Source of the DNA: Papiliotrema nemorosa
Lineage: Eukaryota > Basidiomycota > Tremellomycetes > Tremellales > Rhynchogastremaceae
DNA: 64,000 bases
Direction: 5' to 3'
Assembly: GCA_032158125.1 (NCBI GenBank)
Contig: JASKOT010000029.1
Span: forward strand, 124,001-188,000
Under the pieces are notes generated by a model. The model made no database searches and was not told where the DNA came from. It was given only the letters and a program-made list of their open reading frames with translations. Below, piece by piece: positions 46,325 to 59,329 of this stretch (position 1 is its first letter; each line of letters begins with the position of its first letter). The position numbers were made by a program, and so were the translations under genes.

Positions 46325-46928
46325 CTAGTGATGAGGATGAGGCTCATGAAAAGTTGTTGCCTCATCCCATGTGACATACTGAAGCCCTGATTGAAGCTCG
46401 GTTTTGATGCTCTGGATCTCTTCAGGAGTACTTGATACTAATCAGCAGTTTACCTAGGCAATACAGATATTCAACTCACATGGCCAGAAAGTACTCTGAA
46501 GCGCTATTGGTTGAGAATTGCGCAATGATGTCCAGCTGCGCTAACACCAAATCAAAGATGCCTCTTGCATCACTTACAACTCCTGCAAATCTTGTCATGA
46601 GTTCCTTATGAGTTTGCTCCACCTTCTCCTCATGCGCCTTTGTCATGTGTTGGAGAGGATCGACACTTTGGTTCTCAGACAAGTCTGCTGTGAGGCAGCT
46701 AAACTCTGATGCCACTGTGGCAGTAATGGAGAGACCGACTCTTGCCATGATCATAGACCATTTACCAACCTGCTCGTTGGTGGTTGTTGCAGTGGCAAAG
46801 ATCAGATGCAGACTTTTGACTGCTGCCTTGGGTCCAACAGCTGAGTCAAGGAGACTCCTTGCTTGCGTAACAATGGTATGGAGATCAGTTCCCACTTTGT
46901 CTCTCTTGGATGCTTGTGTGTCACTCAT
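46325..46928 (-). CDS. Island protein B, helical, unrecognised
   Basis: Exon 1 runs from the ATG at 46928 to 46480. An intron 46431-46479 (GTGAGT donor, AAG acceptor) joins a second exon ending at 46325, giving 184 residues. Using the TAG acceptor 6 nt earlier would stop after four more codons. The alternative is no splicing, which stops at once after F-L-A-M. The protein is helical, with K-W-S-M-I-M-A-R-V-G-L-S-I and an ending I-T-P-E-E-I-Q-S-I-K-T-E-L-Q-S-G-L-Q-Y-V resembling the end of protein A. It converges on gene A across the inverted repeat. No known domain. Confidence 0.6.
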
Positions 46929-47417
46929 GATTGTGATAATGATGGGTCATGATGGTCCAATGTTGATAAGCATTCACCTTCAATGCCATGAGAGTTCTTC
47001 ACCGCAAAAGGATTTAAGAAGCATAGGAATTATCTTGGCCTTGTATGCTTTCATGTCTGATTTCTGTGAACAAATCCAGGGAGGGAATACATAAGCTGGT
47101 CAATCCCTTCAGCCTCTTATACTATCAAAAGGCCTTTGAATGAGAAATTTTCTCGCAAGATAGATGTGAACTGCAAGTTGCACTAAGGGTTGAGGAGTTA
47201 TTGGAACTTGTGAGTGTCTGCACCCCCTGTCAGGTGCAAAACACTTCTGTATGTGACTTTTGGGTGGAAATGATTCAAAGTTCCCTACTTTACTGGTTAT
47301 TATTTCACCTTTGCCTTGCCATTTGTCAGTATATCAGGAACTCCCCAGCTTACAATGCCATTCTTGAACACAGAAGGACAATGTCATGGGTCAGGAGCCA
47401 CATCCAAGACTCTTTGA
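46929..47417. other. Island spacer upstream of B and fragment C
   Basis: It probably contains the gene B promoter. A plus-strand ORF at 47201-47500 lacks an ATG start and coding character. Nothing else is supportable. Confidence 0.35.
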
Positions 47418-47837
47418 GACAAAGACCTGGCAGAGATCAAGAACAATACCCCAACATACATTCCTTTTGCCACACAAATTGGCCACCAAGCTTTGACTGA
47501 TTGCGGCCAAGACAAAGACACTCTCGAATCATTCAACATGCATGCTGAAACACTTGCAAGATGGTCCAAGTTGTCCAACCCAGATGCTGAAAGTGGACTG
47601 GTGGGAATGAGACTGGCGCTTTCAGAAATGGGCAAAAGTCTACAAGCTGTCTTTCCACCCTCTCAGCTGGAAGGGCCACCGTCACCAGCCTCTGCCTTGG
47701 CACTTGTCTCAGCAGATCTGCTCTATTGGCTGTGTGTGTTACGGGTCTGTCCCTGGTTGTCTCGAGTAGACAGGGACAGGCGGATAGTGGCGATTTGGTT
47801 GAAGGTTGAGTCGATAATACTCAATAGGTACTTGTGA
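47418..47837 (+). pseudogene. Island fragment C, open frame without a start
   Basis: A 139-codon open frame follows an in-frame TGA at 47415-47417 and has no early ATG. It reads as a plausible protein (L-A-E-I-K-N-N-T-P-T-Y-I-P, E-T-L-A-R-W-S-K-L, A-L-V-S-A-D-L-L-Y-W-L). Upstream the same frame stays protein-like for a short stretch before the stop. It may be a decayed member of the island family or lack a 5' exon I cannot find. No family recognised. Confidence 0.35.
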
Positions 47838-48308
47838 CTTGGTCGACAGTAGATAGTTGTGTTATCCGGCAACAGGGTGAACAAGGTCAAGTTTGGGAAG
47901 GAGTGGCGACTTGGAAGGATGACAAGTCAAGAAAGATGATGAGACAGTAGAGGTGGTAACTGTTAATAATAAGATCCTTGTCAACATTGTTGGCCAAGGC
48001 ATTGACTTAAATACTTATGGGCTATCACGCTATTGTTCCAACTCGCCGTGAAATCCTTCTGCAGACAGGCTCCTCAGCGGGCTGCGCTCAGTATCATCCT
48101 TCGAGGCTGAGGCTTCTCAGCGGGTTGTACTTAGCGTTTTGATTCGATATAGATGATGACGCTTGGTGTTGGAGTTTGGCTCTTAGAAGGCTGTGTTATG
48201 AAGGATTCATAACAGTGTGGTCAATCCACAGACATAACTTCCATGTGAGTATGAGCCTTGTATAAGGATTTTCACCATGGACAACCAAATGAGACTCACA
48301 ATAGGACC
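47838..48308. other. Island spacer upstream of gene D
   Basis: Contains two near-copies of a short CTCAGCGGG-based motif (about 48070-48090 and 48116-48136). GACTCACAATAG at 48293-48304 could be a 5' UTR splice acceptor just before the ATG of gene D. Confidence 0.3.
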
Positions 48309-48737
48309 ATGAGTGTCCTGGCCCACTCAATGCAGATCCATAGGGAGAAAAATGCTGAGATGCTCAAGCAACAGGGTGAAGCCTTGAAGGAAGCTTTGAA
48401 TGAAGCTGAAGGTTTGCTTCACAGCGCAATCTCTGACTTCTCTGGACCAAGCAGCTTTGAATACTGGAAGACCAAAGTTGTGCAAGCATCGTTGATACAT
48501 TCAATTGGCTATTTGTCCGGTACCCCAGCCTGGGCCTCAACCTTTGTCGATGAAGCAGTCAGCATCAATAAGAGCAGTCTTGGTCTCCTCTCTGCAGCCT
48601 GCTGTACTGCAGTTGAAAAAGTTTGTGATCATTGGCTGGAGGGGGAAATCCAAGCAGCAGAGGACGCTGCAGACAATGAACAGCATTCAGAAGAAGTGAA
48701 TGAGGTGGATACCGGCGGGCAAGACAATTCACAATAG
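48309..48737 (+). CDS. Island protein D, helical, unrecognised
   Basis: A single exon of 142 residues from the first in-frame ATG. The first half is a charged helix (REKNAEMLKQQGEALKEALN). The middle contains S-G-P-S-S-F-E-Y-W, then V-V-Q-A-S-L, comparable to P-S-F-R-E-W...Q-T-A in protein A. The C-terminus is acidic (E-D-A-A-D-N-E-Q-H-S-E-E). No signal peptide, membrane segment or enzyme motif. The 3' flank carries the second copy of the dispersed direct repeat. An upstream exon cannot be excluded. Confidence 0.58.
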   Translation: MSVLAHSMQIHREKNAEMLKQQGEALKEALNEAEGLLHSAISDFSGPSSFEYWKTKVVQASLIHSIGYLSGTPAWASTFVDEAVSINKSSLGLLSAACCTAVEKVCDHWLEGEIQAAEDAADNEQHSEEVNEVDTGGQDNSQ

Positions 48738-48889
48738 TCCATAACATGGCAGACCGAAGCACAATTCTTGAAAAAGGGTTCAAGCTGAAGGAGAAAGATG
48801 ATGTGGCTTGGATATATTTGATGTGGCCTGTCTGGATATATGCATTTGTGATGTTTCACTCTTGGTGAGAATAAAGAAAGGGCATCCAC

Positions 48890-49187
48890 AACAAGAAGCT
48901 AAAGAAAGGGAATCCACTGCCTTCCTCCTAGTACTTATATATTTCTCGGGTCATGAGCAAAAGAGGTCCTTGGGCGTTGAATGATGACAAAGAGTTGAAC
49001 AACATTCCACCTAATGCTCTGCCTTTCCTTGGACTCTTCGGCAATAATCCAATCTGCAGCAAGAATCATTGAGTAGTCACTGGAGTAGGCGATTTCAGCG
49101 AAATAGGCAAAGATGTTAGAGCCTTGGTCATATATCCTCAGTCATTGGAGGCAAAAGTAAATTGTGTCAAGCTAGCCTTCATGACAA
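48890..49187 (+). repeat. Dispersed direct repeat, copy 2
   Basis: Homologous to 45560-45856, including CATGAGCAAA, GTTGAATGATGACAAAGAGTTGAA and ATATATCCTCAGTCATTGG blocks. Its last 125 bp (about 49063-49188) are repeated in tandem, in diverged form, at about 49189-49302, so copy 2 carries an extra internal duplication. Confidence 0.8.
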
Positions 49188-49302
49188 GAGTCATTGAGTA
49201 GCCACAAAGAGGCAAAGTTGTTGTGAGTTTGGTGATATATCCTCACTCATTAGTAGGTCAGTGGAAAAATGTATGTTGCGTCATGAGCTAGCCTTCATGA
49301 CA

Positions 49303-50042
49303 GACAGCTGCACGGTCCGTTTTGCATTATAGCACCCCAGACTTGAGGGATATGGGTCTGATTGGCTAGGCTGTAGCTGTACGGCAGGGTTGTGGGAGCT
49401 TTGAGCTGAGCCTAACATGTATTTATGTGTATGTACACCATGTCATGGGTTGAAAAGCGTGGATCCAGAGAGATATGCACATCGATTACCCTAGAAGGGT
49501 GTGCACAGTGTAAAGGGCGGAGTGCGCATAGAACTATTTCTTGATGAACGTGTTGAAATCCCATTCCTCGACGTAATTATACCTCGCCAAGACTTCAAGA
49601 TGCTTAAGTCTGCCTGTCCAGCGACGCCAAACGCCCCGTCGTGGTCAATCATCAAGTTGCGTCTGTACCTTGGACAACAGCTAGTGTCGCTTTCCTCCTC
49701 ACCTCTGTCACTGTCGGAGGTGTTCATCGGACTTTGTCTACCCGATCGCACGTGCGAGGGGGTCACGGACAAATGTCCTCGCCCAAGTATGACGCTCTTT
49801 GTAGAGGGAACCTCCTCCTCCTTCTCTTTAGCGCAACTCGAGGTTGGGTTGATATGAGGCGGGTCGACTCACCATGTGACTGATTGCAATCCTCACGAAC
49901 GTTGATGGGCGTCTCTTGATCTTTGGCCAATGGGATGACGCCCGAGTGTCAACCTTGCATCGACATGGTCGATGTCACACTGTCTTTAACATATATACCT
50001 CTCGCTCGCTCAAGTCCTCCTCTCAAGTCAACCCACATTGCC
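49303..50042. other. Island right border and PhoD upstream region
   Basis: ORFs at 49491-49857 on both strands lack coding character. An ATATATA patch at 49991-49997 lies 46 bp before the PhoD start and could be its TATA element. Confidence 0.35.
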
Positions 50043-52524
50043 ATGTTGGCCCACATCCCCTTGTTGGCGACTCTGCTATTGGGGTTAGTGGCACACGCCA
50101 CGCCCGAGATACTCGAGACCAACCTCGCATATCGTTCTCCATACCTGAACGAACCGGGACTGTCTATCGATACTCGTGCTGTACACGCTCGACATGTCGA
50201 TTCTCACGTGCAGATCAAGAGAGAAATCACCCTTGGTAAACTCAAGAGAGACTTATCCGGGATTGCAAGACGAGACGCAGGGGAGATTGTCAGGCCAGAT
50301 GGGGAACCCTCGGGGTATACGTATAAAGGGTATGGACTCGGAGTGACAGATTGGGGAACGGCAGGTTACGTGTACGCTGGGAATCTCAACTTTACCCATT
50401 CCGTTGCATCTGGTATGTCCCTTCTGCAGCAAATCAATCAATTCTGCTCAGAGTCGCTATGGATAGGACATAATGGAGAGGTGCCGAGGCTGACATCCAG
50501 GTGATCCGTTCGACTACTCGGTGATCTTATGGACCAGAGCCGAGCCTACCGAGTCGTACCGTATCGACGTACCCATGTGCGTCACTTACAAGGTGTTTAC
50601 AGGGGAAGAGGGCACTGGACAAGTGGTCTCTTCAGGCTACGTCCTCACCTCGGCGGATGTGGACTATACCGTCAAAGTCGAAGCGTCAGGCTTGACCGCG
50701 TCCACTGTGTACTCTTACCAATTTGCCAATTGTGCGGATGAGGCAAACGTCTCACCCTGGGGCCGTACCAAGACTGCCCCGGGGAAATACGCGACCAACG
50801 TGCCTACTCAACGTTTCTCCATTTACAGTTGTTCAAACTACCCCAAGTGAGTTGAAGTGGTTTTCTGGATCAGCACTGACTATCAGCGGGTTCTTCTCGG
50901 CCTACTCTGGACCTGTAGTGCATCAAGATACGGATTATGTCGTCCATCTCGGTGATTACATCTACGAGTCTGGCTCGGGCGGGAAAGCCATCGGGAGGGA
51001 GCCTTCCAAGGGGAAAGAGCTGGCTACATTGGACGACTACCGAAAACGATACGCTCAATACCGATCCGACGTAAGTGGGGCGAACGTTCCTCTTGACTCT
51101 GCAGCGATGCCGCGAGCTGATCACTCACGGACGTGTAGATCGACTTGTCCTCTATGCACGCTCAATTCCCCATCATCGCCATATGGGACGACCACGAGAC
51201 AGCAGACAACGATTTCAAAGCTGGTTCTTCCCGATCCAACGATTCGCTGGCCACAGGAGGATGTGCCTATTCGGGCAATACCACCTGTTTTACCGATCGA
51301 GAAGCACACGCAAAAAGGGCGTATCACGAGTGGATACCGATCAGAGCGGTGGATATAAGTGATGAATCGAGAATTTGGAGAGATTTCAGGTTTGGAGATC
51401 TTGTGGATGTTATTGCGCTCGATACGAGGAAATATGATCGTGATATTACGTGAGTCGACGTGAAGTTCTCTGATCTGCGCAGACGGGAGAGCTAATGAGC
51501 AGGGATCTGTATTACAACACGTGAGTCGAGTGACGGATCGGATGGATGAGAAGGTCGGGACGAGGCGTGTGGCTGATCAAGCAGAGAATACATCAGTACA
51601 TTGGCGACTGACCTGGATTCTGAGAGATCCATCATCGGTCCAAAGCAAGAGGGATGGTTCCTCGACACGCTCAAAGCGTCAAAGGATAGAGGGACCAAAT
51701 GGCGAATGATCCTCAATCAAGTCATATTCAGCTCGGAAGTCCCCCATGTCATCGTCGAGGTAGTGTTGATGGTGCAGCTTCAACGGTGGACAATTTCCCG
51801 GAGCGAAAAATCCTCCAGACTTTGCGCCAAATTTTGACGGTCAGTGTCTCGCTCCCATCAACATCTTGTCGGATCGCTGAACATTAGCCTGGGACGGGTA
51901 TCAAGCTGTTCGAAAGAGAGTGCTGGACCATGTGTACAATGAGCAAATTGACAACATTGCCATTTTCACCGGAGACACTCACGCCAATTGGTCAGTACCG
52001 CTCAACCGTGCAGCCTCCGTGCATTGCACACTGACGATCAGGCTATTCGAAACTGACCTTTCTACCGTTTACGCGGGGTCCAACGATCCATCGACGCTAC
52101 GAAACGTGACCACCACTGAGAACTCGTATCAACGAGGTGGGATCGTCGAGTTTGGCGGAACGGCAGTTTCCTCCAATGGCTGGGGAGCGTCTTACCTCAC
52201 CGGAGCTAATGCGACCGAGCTCGGAAGTAAGAACTATGTCGAGTACGGCGGAGGTTTGCTATACTCTGAAGGGTTCTGTAAGTGGTTTACCTTTGCGCTG
52301 GTGGTGGATGGGACTGATGTATAGACCGAGGATACATGTTGGCAGAGGTATCGTACGAGGCGATAACCGTATCGTACTTTGGATACCCCGGCTCATTGAC
52401 TGGTCGAGTCTCCAACAACCGAACTCTGGGATTCCAAGCGGTCCAGTTGGCGGATATGAACCAGGTTCAGAGACCTTTGATGACCCCTACAGAGGGTTTT
52501 GGAGCTACCAAGAGGGGCAATTAG
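50043..52524 (+). CDS. PhoD-family phosphatase/phosphodiesterase, secreted
   Basis: The ATG at 50043 begins a signal peptide (MLAHIPLLATLLLGLVAHA). Introns 50413-50500, 50847-50886, 51071-51138, 51450-51502, 51521-51584, 51840-51887, 51991-52041 and 52278-52324 keep the frame. An N-terminal Fn3-like domain (DYSVILWTRAEP, TVYSYQFANC) precedes the metallophosphatase core: SIYSCSNYP, VVHLGDYIYE, AIWDDHETADND, DLVDVIALDTRKYD, TKWRMILNQVIFSS, IAIFTGDTHANW. These Asp, Asn and His residues bind the metal centre of PhoD enzymes, which release phosphate from esters or diesters outside the cell. Between NQVIFSS and FNGGQFPGAKNPPDFAPNFD (about 51740-51780) the frame changes and no normal-length canonical intron repairs it. 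This may be a tiny intron, a sequencing error or a true frameshift. Confidence 0.82.
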
Positions 52525-52842
52525 CTTGGAACGTAAGAAATATGGATCAGGTCGGAATCAGTACATTTATAATCAGCTCTCCAGAAGTGTCCATAGATAG
52601 AGATAAAAAGTGATGTGTGTCCAACACTTTCATACAACAATCGTCGCCGGTGATTTCCATCTCGTGGCGAGCGGACGAAATCGTACAACTCTAGACCGGA
52701 ATTGAAGTGTTTGGCTTTCGTCCCTGAAGGGTTTGGTCTCGAGGACGCCGTCTGAACCGGAACCCTCTCCTGTGCTGAGTTATCTGCGGTACACCGCTCC
52801 AGGACGAGCTAACGACAGTCCCGTTCGACTGGATGTAGATGG
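52525..52842. other. Convergent 3' flanks of PhoD and CHY genes
   Basis: A 318-bp spacer between two convergent stop codons. Nothing supportable seen. Confidence 0.35.
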
Positions 52843-53498
52843 CTATTGTTGTTGCTGCTGCTGCTGAAACTGTTCCCATAGCGGCCTGTCCACTTTATCC
52901 GTCGTATCCTTCTCAGCGAACAGACTTCGATGTTCCATTCCTTTCACCCGGTCATCCTTCAGCATTCTGATCATAAGCACAGGATCAAATTCTCAAGAAG
53001 AGGGTAAGGGACATACCGGTTATCTATCCTTGCGTCTTCTCCTTCTACTCCTACCATCGCTTTCGGCTCTTTTGCCTCGATGACCTGAACATGAGTGGAT
53101 GCTCTATCGCTAGATGTGAAAGACGACTCACATAGTGATTATCGCAGTGAGGACAGTACTCATCGGCCTCTTCATACTTTGTCATATCCTTCCTAAACGC
53201 CTTTTTACACTACCCATCAGTCTCTTCACAACGCCCAACCAAGTTCCGAAATATGCACCTTTTTACACATGAAAGCCATCTCCATTGTTCTGGCCAGATT
53301 ATGGTCCTGCGTCTCGGCATGACATTCCGGGCACTGCTGATCAGTGCGCATCCGGCGGGAAAAGGGGGAAAGGGGTAGACTTGCGTCAAAGAACTTTTTG
53401 CAGCATGGCGCGCGAATGGCAACCTGAGCGTTGAGAATGTGTTTGCTTTCCTGTCAGCTTGTGCATCATCTGCGGACGTGTAAGCTGACTCACCACAT
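52843..53498 (-). CDS. CHY-type zinc-finger protein
   Basis: Six exons (introns 53446-53493, 53337-53384, 53210-53258, 53085-53131, 52967-53016) give 137 residues. The first coding exon is only ATG-TG, producing M-C-K-H-I-L-N-A-Q-V-A-I-R-A-P-C-C-K-K, the usual start of fungal CHY proteins. Zinc ligands follow in C-C, CPECHAETQDH, MCKKCKKAFRKD and YCPHCDNHY. The family includes yeast Hot13, which helps the Mia40 redox relay by removing zinc, and short cytosolic relatives; the exact role here is uncertain. Intron 1 uses an AAG acceptor and intron 2 is of the GC-AG class (donor GCAAGT). The C-terminus is a CAG/CAA-encoded glutamine run. Confidence 0.82.
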
Positions 53499-53718
53499 GA
53501 TACTCCTGGTGCTTTCAAACTGTCGTGAGCGGGTCTTGATGCAGAAATCGTCCAGAAATCTTGTCGAAATGGAATGTCGAGAAACGCGTAGACGCGTCGG
53601 GGATTCGCCACCCAACTCCAACAGTTTTGCCACCCAGCCCACCCTTGAGGCTGACAAATTCCCCCTCTTGGCGACTGCAGGGCATGTCACTCTCACCTGT
53701 CAACAAACGCAAGCAAGA
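53499..53718. promoter_or_regulatory. Divergent promoter, CHY gene and unknown gene
   Basis: A 220-bp spacer between divergent starts. No specific element assigned. Confidence 0.35.
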
Positions 53719-55473
53719 ATGGAGCAGGAACCGCGACCCGATCACGGCGAGAGTACCACCGACGAGACAAATGTCTTGAGTCACGATGTCGGACTGGAAC
53801 AGACCGACATGCACACGCAGGATGCCATCATTGACGTCTTGGCGCATCTTCACCCTGCTCCAGCCGATTCTTCGTCAATAGGTGAGGAGATTGACCCTCA
53901 ACTACGATTGCAGAGTACCACCGCGTCACAGACCAAGGACAGTGCCGAGACCTTGGAGCCTGATGGTCTGGAAGGATGGAAGAATAAAGCCTTGCGTCAA
54001 GAGATTGTACGACTCCGGCAATTGCTGATATCGTATGGTCATACCGACCTGGCATCTCCCCATCAACCTGCCAAGAAACGTAAACGGAGCGTATCGATAA
54101 CGACTGCTCCTCAGCTCGACTCAACCGTATGGACCATCACAGAGCCGAGAAAGACAAAAGCGCCCCTTGTGGCCAAAGACGAGGAAACGGGCAAGAGGGT
54201 CGCTAAGGATCGTCGATTGGAGCTGTCTAAAGCGGTACGAGGAAAGGTGAGTCGCTCGTCCAACGCGCATGGCTTGGAGTTGAGTATAGATGAGAGCTAC
54301 AATGGGTATATCTGCCGAAGATCCGCTGCCTGCTCCATCGGCCGGCGAGGGCTCAAACGCAGATTCTGCTCATCATTCGGTACCCAACTGGTTAGACCCA
54401 TCCGACTCTACGAATCTGCTGGTAGGAATCCTTTGCACTGTATCATGCCGATACTGACCGTCAAGTGGACGGACCGAATAGCTACCGAGCTGCTTGAAGA
54501 AGCTAAGAATGGGCAGCACGACAAGGTACCGGTGGAAGATCTAACTCTGGACATTGTCAAGGTGTGTAATGTATCCGGCACAACCTATGTCTCTTGCTAA
54601 TAATGAGGCTGCAACGAGAACCGCCTTTCTCAACTTTAGCAAGCGATACATGGCGGAGAATGACCCATCTCAAGCGTCAAAGAAGGAACGATTCCAGAAA
54701 AACAGGCGACGATGGGCGAGAAAAGACTCGGTAGGCACCTCTGACGTCTGTTATGTACGAGCGCTGAGAGGCAGAAACAACGTAAAAGAGCCAAAGCAGC
54801 CTTGGATCCGAATCTGACTATATCTGTCCCGCCTATCGCCCTCCACCTAGACTACATGTCTTCAGAGTGCTCATCGCCCGGAGAAGATTCTGATCCGGAG
54901 GAGATGGACGAAGAGACCAAACTCGCTCGAAGTCATCGATGGGCTCAACAAATCGCCATCAAGGCTGCCCAGGCTCCAGCTGATAAAGTTGAAGGAAAAG
55001 AGTGGGGCCAAGCTCAGGGTGAAAAGGTCCTCGAAATCAGGACACCTCGATGGAGGTCTCAGGCTGTAAGTTCTGAGGGTCTTCTCCTCGATATGATGAT
55101 CCATGCTAACTATCAGTTGAGCGACATTTACGCCAAGCTGGATGAGATTGCCGTGGAAAACTCGAAAGCCCGTGCTGGACCCAGTCGCAAGGCCTCTACA
55201 CTGACACCCAAGTCGGGTCACATTGCACCCACACATAGCCGGTTCACTATGTACGGGACTCTGGCTCGCAAGGGCAGAAAGCCCAAAGCAGATGGCGAGT
55301 CTTGGATGTGGAAGAGTGGAGAGGTGGGTGTATGGCCCTCTGTCGAGGGGGATGGCGGGGATGATGGGTTTTACGGTGTTAGCGTGGGGGACGGTGGAGA
55401 TTGGCGGGCAGTAGAGTCTGATGCGTTGGTACAGGCGTTAGAGGGGATTCCCAGTGATCACCACATAGGGTAG
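53719..55473 (+). CDS. Unrecognised basic/coiled-coil protein, probably nuclear
   Basis: Six exons (introns 54247-54289, 54422-54465, 54562-54607, 54731-54768, 55066-55116) give 510 residues. An acidic N-terminus is followed by a short coiled coil (WKNKALRQEIVRLRQLLIS) and a KKRKR basic patch, likely a nuclear signal. NFSKRYMAENDPSQASKKER with a following R-R-R-W and K-Q-R-K-R-A-K could be DNA- or RNA-binding. The C-terminus has an acidic tract and Gly/Asp-rich end. The last intron (51 nt, GTAAGT...CTAACTATCAG) keeps an open frame, so retention would add 17 residues. Three introns need AAG or GAG acceptors. No domain family recognised; a chromatin or transcription role is a guess. Confidence 0.62.
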
Positions 55474-56742
55474 TCACCGCACTAAAGAGATGCAACCCGG
55501 CCGAGAGAGCGGCTAACGCCGAAACGCCGCTTACTGCATGAGATAGCCGGTGTCCGGAAGTAATCGGAACGATGCCAATGTGGCACTTTTAGTGGGCGGG
55601 TGGCAAATTTTCAGCCCCCAAGGTGCACCGCTGGACCGTTGCCGCAAACAGAAAAACCTTGCAGTCGACCGGGGGAAGGGTCATCATCATCCACCACCCA
55701 TTTCCCCACAACAACAACACCTTGTATTACTTTTCATCCCTCTACCCATCCATCCATCCCATCCATACTAGCCTCTCACTCCTCCTGCATCGACCGCAGT
55801 ACACACTGCGATCATTCTAGAAGGATCACCTTTGCTGTGATCGACGTGTAGTTCGGGACATCAAAGTAAGTCTAACTCTTCGACGGTTCCTTTTTTTGTG
55901 CGGCAACTCTGGCCTTCTCGGGGCTCCCACCACCACCTCATACCCCCCTTCCCCCTTTACCCCCTTCATCCCATACCCACCCCCTCTGAGGAGTGCATAC
56001 ATGGTCGACAGCAATACACCAGCTGGGTCAGACGAGTGAGGGACGATTACCAACTGGACCAGAAGACGGGTGGGTCCAGACTCGGTTGGAAGCGGATCAC
56101 CACATATTTTTCCTTATCTCTGGCATTCCATTCTCGTGTCACCCTCCCTCTCCTCTTCATCACCCACCTTGTGCATCCAAACACTCTCCATCCACCCTCT
56201 CAGTATCACCTATCATTCGACCAGCTTGATCTCGGTGCTTCGAAGACTCGCCCTTGTGGTGGTGTGATTGCGTCTCGATACGCCCCTCGCTTGGAGTGAC
56301 GACGCGACACCCCCCTCTCTCCTAAAAACAAAAGAGCACGTTTTTCGATCGACTCTCTTCTTTCCCCCACTACCCCCCCCTCTTCTCTCCCCCGATCTCA
56401 CCTCTTCATCCCATTCCACATCCCTCTTCGTCGCCCCATACTTCTTCTTGACACACGGGAGTTGCATGTTCATACCTGCATCCAGGTCGTCATATATCCT
56501 CTTCTGCATGGCAATACTCGGGCACCGCTGACAAACTCCGCAGTCACCCCGGGCTATCTCCTGAACAGCATCAAACACTGTTCCCTTCGTCGACTATCCC
56601 TCCTTTCAACCTTCCCGCCGGCCCGACATCTTCTGTCACGCAAAGGGTGGATCCCACTTTACCATCGACCCAGCATCGGTCACCCAGATCCATAGCATCG
56701 AGCCATCTCCACGTCGACTTGTACACTCTTCCCTCCATTCCC
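55474..56742. other. Long promoter/leader of the Mig1-type gene
   Basis: 1.27 kb without a supportable gene. It is strongly C/T-rich on the plus strand (about 55690-55800 and 56110-56420), typical of promoters and long 5' UTRs of regulatory genes in these yeasts. Several small upstream ATGs would lie in a long leader. Confidence 0.45.
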
Positions 56743-59070
<2,328 letters not shown>

Positions 59071-59329
59071 GACTGTTGAGGAGGGATAGAAGGGCTGAAC
59101 GTTAAAAAAAGACTCTGGGGTTGAATGGGAATTGACGATGGACAATGCTTTGTCCGCTCGCTGTAGCGAGACTTTACGTAGATGAAAAATATAGATGCGA
59201 TTCACTCTTCTTTCTTGTTCAATCAAGACCTCTTCTCTATTACTTGAGTACCGAATGTATACTATAGCAACACCCACGAGTTCCAATCAACATTGGTCCG
59301 ATCAGCTTGCACTTTTGCATCTGCACATC

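Noticed and set aside
47201..47500. Plus-strand ORF in the island
   Set aside because: No ATG start, overlaps the better fragment C frame and lacks coding character.
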